Assembly: GCA_005656395.1 (NCBI GenBank) | Contig: SRSI01000012.1 | Location: forward strand, 399,598 to 463,597 | Direction: 5' to 3' | Source of the DNA: Strongyloides papillosus | Taxonomy: Eukaryota; Nematoda; Chromadorea; Rhabditida; Strongyloididae | DNA: 64,000 nt | The notes under the pieces: generated by a model | Databases searched by the model: none | What the model was told of the DNA's origin: nothing | Seen by the model: only the letters and a program-made list of their open reading frames with translations | Program-made: the position numbers and the translations under genes | In this document: positions 1 through 11,294 of the stretch, piece by piece | Numbering within the stretch: position 1 is the first letter of the stretch | Layout of the letters: every line of letters begins with the position of its first letter

Positions 1-3000
1 AATTCTGGAGCACAAGCTACAAAGCTATGTGACCAGAAGTTGTATGTAGGGTTACGAATTAGTTCTATAAATGTTACAAGAAGACCCCATGGGTGTGGTC
101 GAAGGCAAATTATCCTTTCAAATAATGTTCTAAAATTATTAGTTAATTAAATTATAAAAAAGTTTAAAAAAACTAACCTTGTGAGTTGCTCTTGAATAAC
201 AATTTGTCCAATTTCTTTGAACAAATAAAGAAGTACTTTTGAGAAATACAATGTATGGCTACATGGATGTCTAAGATTGTTAGCCATAGCAGAGAAGAAT
301 ATATATCGTCCTTCAGGATCCAAAGACGCAGCAAGATATTCCAAAACATCCATATATGAACTATGTGTTACAGTTGCCGTAACAATTGGTAAATTTTTAC
401 TATGAAGATTTTCAATAGCTTTAACACCGACATATAATACTAAAGCATTTATGAAACTAATGTTATACTTAGATTCGGGATTTGAATTTGGTGGGTGACT
501 TTTACAGAGGGTTGTTAGTTGAGACAAAAAGTCTACATTCGTTCTTGATTCCAAAAAGTCGTCTAATTGCTTAATAAAAGCAGATGGAAGGTAGTTGTTA
601 AATTGCAAGTGGAATTTTGGATCAGCACGCATCTCTGGTAATGATTCAAAATGAGCCAAATTAGTGGTAAATGGATCTGGTAGTGGTTGAGACTTTGGAT
701 ATGCAGAAAGAATTATATTCCTAACTTGTGTACAGTGTATTGGTACATAATCAACCAATTTGAAATAATATTCACTTAAGAGATCAGGGAAATCATGAAG
801 AAGTACCAGTAAAATTTTAAGTAACCCAGAATATAAATGTTGGATAGAAGTTTTCATTTCAGTATTTTTACCAAGGAATGGTGAAAGGAACTTAACTCCA
901 CATGACAATAACTGAGCGTAAACTGACCATTTTTTTATTGATTCAGGACTCTTTCCATCATTATCTAAATATGCACCCATAACATTTCTATGTGCGAGTA
1001 TATCCATCCATACAAAAACGAATGAAGGGTAGTTTCTCGGTTGCAAAGTGAACATTAATTGACCAAACGTTTCACATATTTGAAGAGAAATAGGTTCAAG
1101 TTCAGAATCTGGTCTTGTTAATTGACAGAAAAGCATCAACATCATTCTATGATATATGTGTGGAAGGAATTTAGCTTCATTTGCATTGTACTCTCCAACA
1201 AATGATCTCGTAAAAATAGCACAAAATGATATGAAGATTTTCGATCTGATAGTTGGAGAAGAAGTATCGCCAAATTTAACAAAAAGATAAATCAATTTTA
1301 CAAAACCATCAAGATGACGATGGTGACGTTGACGAAGGACTGTTGGGTTCATTACACCAGTAAATACTTCATCCAAACGCTTAGACAAATCGACACACAT
1401 ATGAATAATGCAAAACAAGAATTCTGTCAAAATTTCATCGCTAGCGAGAACACCTTCATCATCCATAAGACGGAAAATAATTTTGTAGAGATCCACACTT
1501 CTGCTGGAATATTCAGGTAAATGAACATGTTTAAGCCACTCCCTGTAAACTTTCTCTCCCTTCAAAGCTATTGGAGATGGTGATTCTCCAAAAGTTGATG
1601 TTGCTGATATGTTTAAAGTGCTTTCAATTTGATGAAGCTTGTCTACAGGTAAACCGAATTGAGCTAAATCTTGTCCATTAAACATGACATTTTCAATCGA
1701 TTCAGAGACATTTGAAATAGGAACTGTTGGTGTTTCCCTACTGGCAGCCAAAGAAGCATTGTACTTCTTCAAAGCGATGACAGTTGTCATGAAACCAGAA
1801 CTAAAGTGATGGTAGAATTTTACGTCCATAGAAAAGTAAGCATTCATTCTTGAGCAGAAATTAATATCAGGAATACTTTTCTCACTAATCTTTTTAGCAA
1901 AGTAATAGTCCATTGCCTTTGGATTAATGAGACCGCTTCTACACATAATTTCAATCGCAGGAATTTCTTTAATTAAAAGTTCAGGTGACCTCTCGCAAAT
2001 CGTTTTAGTAATGATGTTCACAATTTCATGACTTCTAACATGAGCAGTTAATTGTTGAATAAAATTAAGGAATAAATCTCTTAATTTTGTGTTTGTATCA
2101 ATACCAAAAACATACAATTGTTTATTTTCCTTGTTCTTTGCATAAAAATCTAATTCATATCCACCCATAAAGTGTTCAACCATACCTTTTGCAGCAGCAA
2201 TAAGATTTGCTGGGTTTTTAGGAGAACTTAAAAGAGTAGATAAATCATTTCTAATACCACCTAAACCTTGGAATGCTTTAACATGCGGGAAAGCTTGACT
2301 ATTAGCTTGGTGATATTGAATGATACCGTTAAGACATCTAAGCATAATGAGAATACTCTTTGACATACTCTCAGGTTCAAATATATTTTGTGGCATTGGT
2401 AAGTTATCAACTTTAAAGTCATCAACGGGATTAGATGCTGTGTATCTAAATCCACAAATTGTGTTAGCCAAGTTTTCATAAACCTTATATTGAGTATATG
2501 TAACACCATCCTCATTGAATTTCAATTCATCAGGTAAAACACTTTGTATAGCACGAGCATTTGGAGCAGGGCTTAACTTATTGTCACCAATCATAAAACG
2601 TCCATTTACGTACTCACTAACAATTCTTGTTATATCCACAGCTCCTTTGTCTACAGCATTCTTTATAGAGATACAAGTGACCAACTCTTCATTTAATGCA
2701 TATAAATCCTTTACTAAAGCATCAATTAATCCAATTAACTGTTCTTTTGGGATATTTAAATCTGATTGTTGCATAACTACATTTGTAATTTGCGTCTTTA
2801 GTTGATGCATTAATGTTTGAGCCATATGATCTTTAACATTAACAGCTATTAACGCAGCTGTAGAACTTCTCATCAAATTATGCGCAGCCTCTTTGATCTT
2901 ATAGACGTTAGTCTCAAAGATAAAATCTTTCTTAAGCAAAGATTCTGTCACAGCAAGAGAATGTTTAAGAGCTTTCTCGAAAATAAATGGTTTCATTTCA

Positions 3001-6000
3001 ACAATTGCATCAGACATTGCCTTAAAAATAGTTCTTTTAATAATTGGCATTGCCTGAATAATAAGGTTTCCTTGTGGAAAAGCACAATTTTTCGTGAAAA
3101 AGTCAACAACATTTACAGTAACATCGTGATAGTGGAATTTGTAAAGAGACTCAATTGGTGGAGCAACTTCTTCATTTGCAGTAAATGCTGTAGCCAAAGA
3201 GATTGCCGAATTAGTTGGAGGTATGGGTTGTCTCAAAGTCTGTGGTATTGGAGAAGGAGCAGTTTCATTTTCAACCTTTTTGAATTTACCCATTTGTGAA
3301 GTTAAACCTTTTATCAAATCAGTATTCTTAAGTGTCTTCCCCACTATAATATCACTTAGCTTTATTTCCAAATCATTACATAATACTTCGATTTCGAACT
3401 TTAAATTTAATTTCAAACTCGATTCATAGTACATCTCCGCCAGTACACTTAGTATTGAGCTTATCCAAGCACACTTAGCATCAAATAACGTACTTTTAGC
3501 TGCTGAACTAATAACTCTGGTAATAAAGGGTATAACGAAGGCAATCTCCTCCTCTCCTTTTACATAAGCTTCCAACAATAGACTTTTTAAATCAAGATCA
3601 CATGAAACAATAGGCTTATCCCTAGCAATTGTTATCATACCAAGCCAATTTCCCATGTTTTTTAAAGTTTGCCTATCCGCATATGCTTGATTTCTAACTC
3701 TTGTATCTAAACGAAGAAGTATAGTAATACTTCTAAAAGTTTCCTTTTTAATCATGTCATCCAAGATCTCGTTACCAATTTCCTGTAGCAACATATTATA
3801 CATCTTATGGTGATTAACTTCAATAGCTATTCTATGAACAACTAAATATCTAGCAAACCAAAATGAAAAGTCTTCTTTATAACTCTTAATAAATTCCTTT
3901 ATGTCAAGAGCCTTCTCTTTTAAGTTATTCTCAGCCAAATTATTCATAATAAATCCGACTTTCTCAATTACATCCTTTGGTGGATTCTTACATTGACTAT
4001 TCTCACCTTCAGTTGCCTTGACAAGAGTGTCTACATTAGCTAAAGAAGTAATCACAGCAGATTGTTTCCCAGCACTGACCTCATTTTGAGTTTTTAACGG
4101 TGGAATGCCAAGTCTTTCAATAGGAACACCATTCGTAATATTTAAGATTAATGTTCTTAGGTCAGTTGGCCACATCTTAAAATGACTGTAAGTAGTTAAT
4201 GCTCTACAGAAGGGTACAAATTGAGGTAATTTTTCAATAAAAACTGCAATAGCACTCAATCCAAATGTGTAAAGTGGAGAATCTTTATCTTTGACACTTT
4301 CGTAAATTCTATTTAACGCATATGTTAAATGTTGACCGGTAACAATATTCTCTTTTATAAGCAATCCATACACCTCAGCTGTTACTCTTAATTCCCTAAT
4401 TGGGTAATCTTTGAAATACTGATACTCTTCAAACAAACTTTTAATTACACACAACAACACTTCCTTGTCCTCTGATTTTGCACTATTTTTACATATTTTG
4501 AGTTTATCGATAAATTCTCTGACACCACTTGCTCCAGATGGTGAGTAAATTGTTTGGAAGAGTATGTTTGCTTTATCTTGCGCATGTTGTTCAAACTTGT
4601 AAATTGATAAATCCTCATTTCCTGTTATTTCCATAATCGGTTCTTTCTTAATTCCATCAGGAACGGCACCACTTTGCCCAGAAGAGATAGACTGACCAAT
4701 TACTCCTTGACGGATATTAATCATGTTTCTCATCATTAAGCTTTGTTGGTTAATATTACCTGGTAAAGGTAAGATAGGTGGATACACAGGTCTGTTAGCA
4801 ACTCCACGATTGAAAATTTCATTAGGTGGTGCCGAAACTATAGGTGTAGCTCCATTCTCTTTTGGTACATCTCTATCCTTAATTGCTTGATATAACTCTC
4901 GAAGACAATTCTTTATAGTATTGGTACGATCTTTGGATAACTTTGCTGCAAGCACATTATATATAATTGTTATAGTGTCCCTTGAGAAGACAACACTATT
5001 AGATCCTGGTGGTAAAGCTAATTTCTTCTTAACAACACGAACCAATTCAAAAATGAAATTATTCTCTGGGTTTTCTAGAGCTTTGTCAATCATTGTCTCT
5101 AAGTAAGTATCAAGCTTCAAGTAATCACGACGAGCAGCAAGAAAAGCTAAATTCAAGGTAAACTCTCTGTTGTTACCTGACTCCAAGATGTCTGTCAAAC
5201 CATCTGGTTTCAATTCATGAGCTATTTCCAAAGTTCTTGTCAATTTCTGTTCATCAGGACAATTAGTATAGATATCGGCAAAAACTTGTTTGATTACTAG
5301 CTTAGGAGTGTCAGTGGTAAATTCCCATCCTGGCCAATTCCAAACAACATTTACAACAGCAGGTGAAGGTGAATTGCTCATTATTAATGTTTGTATTAAA
5401 GCCTTCATTAAGTTTCTTCTTGTTTGGGTAAATTCTCTGGGTGGAATTGATTGGACCATACCAAGTACCAATAATTCGGAGTTACAAGCCTGACATGCTG
5501 CTCTTTGAAAAATTTGGTAAATGGCTCTGGTGAAATCAGATATATCGATATAGTGAAAAATTAGTTCATAAAATTCTTGACATTTCCAGTTTCCCAAATC
5601 TTTAGTATCTGGAGGCTGTGTCTTCATTGCAGATGTATTTATTGGTATGTGCTTGTAATCTTCAAAAGAGAAAATTTCACTGTTAGATACAATTGTTGAA
5701 ATCCAAGAAAGGTGGTTTTTCTTGTTATTCCAAATCCTGTAGAGACAATCAATAGGAAATGTTGCTGGATCTGGATATGCAGTACGTAGTATACTTGTAA
5801 TTACCATCAAACCACGTGGAGAGGTAACTTTTAACTCTTTGTCATCTAATAACTCTATGACTCTTCTCCAATCTAACTGAGGTTTAATTTCAATAATTGC
5901 TTTAGCGAGATTTTCACCATTAATTGTACTCTCTAAAGATGCAAAGTCTATGAAATAAACAATCATGATAGACAATCTTTATGAATAATTATTAACTAAC

Positions 6001-6181
6001 CTGGTTCCGATGCGATACCCGAAAGAATTTTGAGAATAGCAATTATTGCCTGAGAAACATTCTCCTCTGTTACATTATTTTCTCCGTTCTCCTGTGCCAA
6101 AAGATATTCTCGACACTCGTGAATACTACTAGTAATTTTCCAATTCGATGGGTTGTCTAGATTAAAGACCGTCAAAGACAT
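1..6181 (-). CDS. ntl-1: CCR4-NOT transcription complex subunit 1 (3' end cut by window edge)
   Basis: This is the scaffold of the CCR4-NOT deadenylase complex, which docks the deadenylases and NOT2/NOT3 and drives poly(A) shortening and mRNA repression. Exons run 6181-6001, 5947-178 and 129-1 (introns 53 and 48 bp); both junctions keep frame. About 2,025 residues are visible, against 2,376 in human CNOT1. The N-terminal half is helical HEAT-like sequence. The DUF3819/CAF40-binding block lies near residues 1,010-1,120 ([15 protein letters not shown]). The C-terminal Not1 homology domain ends in the diagnostic [18 protein letters not shown], read after the last intron. Only roughly 20 C-terminal residues should lie outside the window. 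The ATG follows TTTTTTTAG by 7 bases, a probable trans-splice site at 6190-6189. From memory, C. elegans let-711/ntl-1 and rpn-6.1 lie close together on chromosome III, as here. Confidence 0.95.
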
Positions 6182-6258
6182 GATGTGTCTAAAAAAATTA
6201 TTTTTAGTATTGATTAAAAAAACAATAGTAAGCAAATCGTAACGGAAACGAAAACGGT

Positions 6259-6329
6259 AAAAAAAATTGTACCCAGTCTCGAACTAGTCAACAACTATTC
6301 AGTTTCATTGTTGGCTCCAGCAACCTGGG
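6259..6329 (-). other. Stem-loop with B-box-like motif and T8 run
   Basis: An outer stem CCCAG/CTGGG (6272-6276 with 6325-6329) encloses a 9-bp stem, one G-U pair included (6286-6294 with 6308-6316, 13-base loop). Read on the minus strand, AGTTCGAGACT resembles a Pol III B box, and eight T residues (6266-6259) follow the hairpin. It does not fold as a tRNA. It may be a small Pol III RNA or chance structure in the ntl-1 leader. Confidence 0.25.
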
Positions 6330-6514
6330 ATATGATATGGCCAAAATAGAAACGTGTCGCGAAGATATAACATTTATACCCCAACATAATCCTGGCAAAT
6401 GCAAAAGGTGACTTTACTCCAATGTTTTAATGGCTTATTTTAGAGAGATATCTAGTTTACACTGCTCATTGGTAATATGTAATTTCAATCATTTGTAACT
6501 CAAACATTTGTTAT

Positions 6515-6535
6515 ATCACCAAGTGCAGTGGTGAT
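6515..6535. repeat. Perfect 7-bp inverted repeat
   Basis: ATCACCA (6515-6521) and TGGTGAT (6529-6535) are separated by seven bases; one further A-T and one T-G pair extend the stem. A second inverted pair, ACTCCAAT (6416-6423) and ATTGGAGT (6572-6579), flanks it. The function is unknown. Confidence 0.4.
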
Positions 6536-7515
6536 GTTGTACATTTACTATTTTTTGCACACCTCCTCTTTATTGGAGTGTAAATACGAGTATTTTGCTA
6601 CTTCTTTGTTTTCATGTAGTTAACTGTACTGACGTTACGGTATCAAACATCAAAAAGGAATATAAAATACAAAAAAATTAAATTGAATTTTCATGATAGA
6701 TTGTACCACATAATGTCGAGTACTGTGGAAGATGACAATTTCATTTTAAAGATTTTAGTTGTTTAGTAAATTGAATTTGATAAAACTCGTTAGTTTTTTT
6801 TTTCATCTTTGAGTTAGTATTATCATTTAAAAATTAAATTTTTCTTTGAAAAAGTGGTATTGAACAAAACTCATCTATTTTACGTATGTATGTCTGTATA
6901 AAAATCTTTACGTCACGGCCTTATGGAATCACTGATCAAATTTTGAAACCTTATTTTTCGACATAACAAAAAGTACATTTTCAGTTTAATTTCTTAGTTT
7001 TTTACTATAAAATGTTGCTGCACTTTTTCTAACAAAGTACCTAGTCATTTAATCAAAAAAAGGTATTTGCAAAATTTGTATTGCAACACTAGAGAAAAGG
7101 CACCATTACAGCCGAAAATGAATAAATTTAAATGTGAAGATTACAAATTCCATCTAACTGACAGTATTAGTAAGGCTTAATAAATCATTAGTACTTACAA
7201 CCAAACATTGAGAAACAAAAAAAAATGCACATTTTAAATCATTTATACGATGTAGTTTTTTTTTTCAGAGCATTAACTATAAGTAATAACAACGACGCTC
7301 ACGAAACTACTTTTTCTTGAACACAGTTTAATAATTTAACATTGCCGATAATTAGAAATAACCACAAGTGTCGTAGTAGGTATTATTTGTTAATATCAAA
7401 GTATAAAAAATAGTATAAATATCATATATTATGTAGATGTTTAAAATCAGAAATAACACATGTAATTCCTTCCGTAGAACTTTACAAAAAGTTAATAAAT
7501 ACTAAAATATTAAAA

Positions 7516-8786
7516 TTATCGGATTTTCTTAGCACGTTCGTACAAAACATCCACAACTTCTCCAAGAGCATTTATTGTTTCAATGGCAGTTTGGTATGAA
7601 GAATTTACTTTTTCTTCGCCATGGATGGTTAAAATTCCACAGGCCTGGTTCAGACTTCCGTTAATTTTATTATCCAAAATCATTTGTGCCAATTTCTTCT
7701 CTACCATATCAATTGGTAAGTTTATTTTCTTAGCAATGTATCCAATCTCCAAACGATCATAAGGTTCGATTATACGACATAAATCTTTTTCGAGCATTGC
7801 ATCAGAAAGAACGTTGAAATGTTTTCTTACAACCAAATCAGTTTGCAATTCATTCTTATAATTCATAAAAGCATCGTTAAAATCACGTAAAGAACGTTTC
7901 TTAGCTGCATTAGCAACTGCTCTCATGGCATCAAGATCTCTACCAGAGTACTTAAGAGCCAATTTTTGTGATAACAAAGATTTAACATCATCCGGCGAGT
8001 CCAACATAACCTTACAGAGAAGCATATATTTCAATGCTTTTAGGGCCTCAGCTTTATCGTCAATAGAATCAAAACCTTCGAAAGCCTCATAGAAATAAGA
8101 AAACCCTGTTTTGAAGTCTTTTTCATCTGCTGCATGGAGAATACCTGACATCATATCAAGAGAAGCCTGCATTTTCGGAACAATATAAATAGCATTTGCT
8201 GTTGTTCTGGCTGAGGTAAGGGCGGCTCTAGACTTGGCAAAATTCGACAATGAATAACAAGCCTTTGCTTCTTCAAGTTGCACTTCAACAATCAAATCTT
8301 TATCGTCCATTTTCTTTAGTTCTTTTACCAAAGTATTAGATAATTTTAAAGCTTCATCATACTTTCCCAGATCATTGTATAATTTAACAAGTCTTGCCTG
8401 GAGAGATTGTCTCAAAAATGTTCTGTTCTGTTCATCGGCCCATTGAGTACATTCTTTACAGAGTTCGATCTTGATTTCACCATTCTGTCCTTCAATTGTA
8501 AGGCACATGTCAACAAGTTTACGAACAATCATAGCTGCTTTTGCTTTGCCCAAGGATACAAGGAAAGGACGGACTTTTTTAATCATTAGACGGAGGTCGT
8601 CTGTTCTTCCCTTATCAGCCAATTCATTTGCAACTTCAATTAGAATTTCTTCTTCCTCTCTTTTAAACTCTGAAATATGAAATACATTTATTCTTAACTC
8701 CGCATAAATTTACCTTCTTTCGATTTTAGAATGTCTTCACGGGATCCATCTCCAATATGCTCAAGAATATTCTCAGTCAATAACAT
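7516..8786 (-). CDS. rpn-6: 26S proteasome non-ATPase regulatory subunit 11 (RPN-6)
   Basis: RPN6/PSMD11 is a lid subunit of the 26S proteasome; its PCI solenoid clamps the 19S lid to the 20S core. Exons 8786-8714 and 8669-7516 (44-bp intron, phase 1) encode 408 residues; human PSMD11 has 422. The N-terminal two thirds are TPR-like helical repeats, including YFYEAFEGFDSIDDKAEA and a KYMLLCKVML segment. The PCI winged helix follows (CRIIEPYDRLEIGYIAKKI, KLAQMILDNKINGSL). The protein ends in a helical tail (VVDVLYERAKKIR). The true start is the ATG of exon 1 (MLLTENILEHIGDGSRED); an apparent start inside exon 2 is only a TTG codon. Only one rpn-6 is visible here, whereas C. elegans has two paralogues (from memory). 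Confidence 0.95.
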
Positions 8787-10153
8787 TGTAAATTAAAGTT
8801 TAGTGATTTTATAAAAGACTAGCCAATTCTTTGTTTGGATAATAATCATCAAAAAGTATATGAATAGAGTGTACATGTATTCGTTGTGGGACAAAATAGA
8901 AAAAGTACGAAATTTAAGAGTGTCACTGAAGTTTACAACAAGAAAGCATGTCAAAAATTGTTAAATAGTTAAAAAAAATAAATCAATTGGGCGTATCAGG
9001 TGGTCAAAATCATGTGGTATCCCTTTCAGATGAATATTTTCAGCTGTCTTTTATTCAAATTATTTTAATCAGATTATGACAACTTTTGAGAAAAACATTT
9101 CTTTTTATTTATCAATGTTTCAAGTAACATTTGAATTGTCCATACATGTATAATAAAACTTTATTCGTCAAATAATATTTAGAAAAATATATCGTGTACT
9201 TAGTCATAAATTTATAGAATTGCTAGATAGTTTATACTAGTTAGTTTATTTTTTCATAACCAAAAATGTATATTGAGTTCATTTGAAGATCAAAAAAATC
9301 AATGTAACAGCTAATCTATTCTTTGTCTACTGATTAGATTATCTTATATTTAAAAAAGGCTTCCAACTCGAAATACTTCTTTTATAATATACAAACGAAT
9401 TGTAACATTCTTTCAATATGATATCATTTTCAAAAGTACCTTTTCTTTTATTCTTTACTTCCAAATGTGTAAAAGTTTTCAGTGTTTACAAAAGAATTAG
9501 TGACTAATTGTATGATTTAAAAATATATTATTTTATGATTTTTTTCTAAGTACAATTTTGTATCACTTGAAAAGATTGTAAGGTTTTAGATAAATAAAAG
9601 TTTGTTAAATACTGTATTATTATACTAATACAGTTAATTTAATTTTATTGTGCATTAATTAATTAAAATTATGTTTACCCATACAACATACAATTTTATA
9701 AGTTTTAGGAAAAATAATGTCTTATTTGACGCGCATTTTTGCATAAATATTTCATTTCACCGGTTTTGATATTATAACAATATTATCACTAACTATAATC
9801 CAGTATTGACTATATAATCTAAAAATGTATGGTTATTTTTTATAACCATAAAAAAATAGTTAAGGAATTTTCTTTATATCGAAGTAATAAATTACGTAAC
9901 ATTGACAATTATTTTAATTATTCAGTCGAGCAAAATATTTTCTTGCTTTTATACATCTAAATTTATCATTTTTTTCTATAAATATGGTTATTTCTTATAA
10001 AATATTAAGTTTTTTATCTTTGGCTATAAAAAAAAGGTGTGAAAATATATTCAGACATCTAATAAGAAAGCGATTATATATTATTAAGATAAGAGGTTTA
10101 TGGAATTTTATATTTCTTGCATTGAAATTTTTTTTAACATATACTTATTATAG
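8787..10153. other. Intergenic region upstream of rpn-6 and tensin
   Basis: This is a 1.4-kb AT-rich region between divergently transcribed genes, presumably carrying both promoters. No ORF with family similarity or splice-phase logic was found, and no tRNA-like T-arm. Confidence 0.4.
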
Positions 10154-10300
10154 ATGAACAAACGGGTCCATTTTATTCTACCAGTTCGACCACCTTCTGA
10201 GTCCCCTGGATTTTATACTAACAATGGAAAGTTTAATAACAATGTATATAATTATTGGAATAAACGGTCAAGTTCTTTAGGTCGAGATATACATCTTAAT
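10154..10300 (+). CDS. Possible alternative first exon of tensin
   Basis: An open 49-codon exon starts with ATG directly after TTATTATAG and ends at a good donor (AAT|GTATGT) in phase 0. Phase 0 is also the phase of the tensin exons at 11448 and 12492, so it could be spliced to either. The peptide (MNKRVHFILPVRPPSESPGF, then basic and Asn/Ser-rich) has no recognised domain. The acceptor in front of the ATG suits trans-splicing, or an internal exon of an even longer transcript. It could also be a chance ORF; transcript evidence is needed. Confidence 0.35.
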
Positions 10301-11294
10301 GTATGTTTAAATTTAAAAATTCTATTGTACATAATAATTTTACATTTTAATATTTTTTTTGTGTTTATTCTTTTTATATACCTTCATTTTTATTTTAATC
10401 CTCACTTTATCATTGGAAATATTACCATATATAAGTAATAAAAATTAATTGTACAATTAAAAAGATTAATTTTATTATATTGTTACTATCATTGATACAC
10501 ATTTAAATGTACATTTTCTACATATCAGAATATAACTTTGTTTTACCTTTTGTTACCAAAAATTTTTGTTGTTGATTTCACAATTTTTATAGTTTATTCA
10601 ACCTCAATTATTGATCTTCCAGATTAACCTCATTCAAGAGATAACATTAAATTATTCATCAACTTTTTAATCTTTTACCATATTAGAAAATATGAATGTA
10701 ATCTAAATATACACTGATATTATAACAATTTTATTTATGTATCTGTTACAATTATTAACTTTTAATAAATAAAAAAATAATACTATCTTATTTACAATTA
10801 AACAATTCTATTAAATTTGAGGATAACATAGAACAGAATCTCTTTAAACAATTGTTATACTTTATATACAAAAGTAGCAATATGATAAGCTTCCAAAGCA
10901 ACTTAGAATTTATTTACCATTATATACATAAAAATATTTTGACTATCGTTTGTATAAATACATTATATATACAAATATTTATCCTTTTTTCAACCCCAAT
11001 ACTATAAGTGAGTTAACTTAAGATGCTAAGAATCATTTTATTTATGTACCCATCACCTTGCGCAGATGATTAGGTATATTGATGCGTTTAAAATTTGAAG
11101 TTATTTGAGGTATAAATAATTCATATATTATTGTATAAAGACTTGTTATTATTAAATATTAAACAATTTCATATTTTAACTTGATTTTTTTTGAAGGTTG
11201 AAAATATTATCCTTGTCAAATTTATTATTCAATGATTGTGAATTTCATATAAATTTCTAACATATTAAATTAAATTATTATTAAAATATCAAAA

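Larger units (their letters stand above)
6182..7515. other. Intergenic region between rpn-6 3' end and ntl-1 5' end
   Basis: No coding exon is recognisable in these 1.3 kb. It holds the presumed ntl-1 promoter and 5' leader and the rpn-6 3' UTR. Two hairpins stand out (6272-6329 and 6515-6535). The rest is AT-rich with several poly-A/T runs. Confidence 0.5.

Noticed and set aside
6259..6329. tRNA gene on the minus strand
   Set aside because: There is a T-arm-like loop, but no matching 7-bp acceptor stem, D-arm or anticodon arm.
6240..6330. Resemblance of GGT(A)n...ACCCAGTCTCGAAC to a nematode spliced-leader RNA
   Set aside because: No strong GT splice donor follows the leader-like segment at the expected place and no Sm site was found, so an SL RNA gene cannot be supported.
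8620..8622. RPN-6 start inside exon 2
   Set aside because: The codon is TTG, and an upstream exon with an ATG joins in phase and adds the expected N-terminus.
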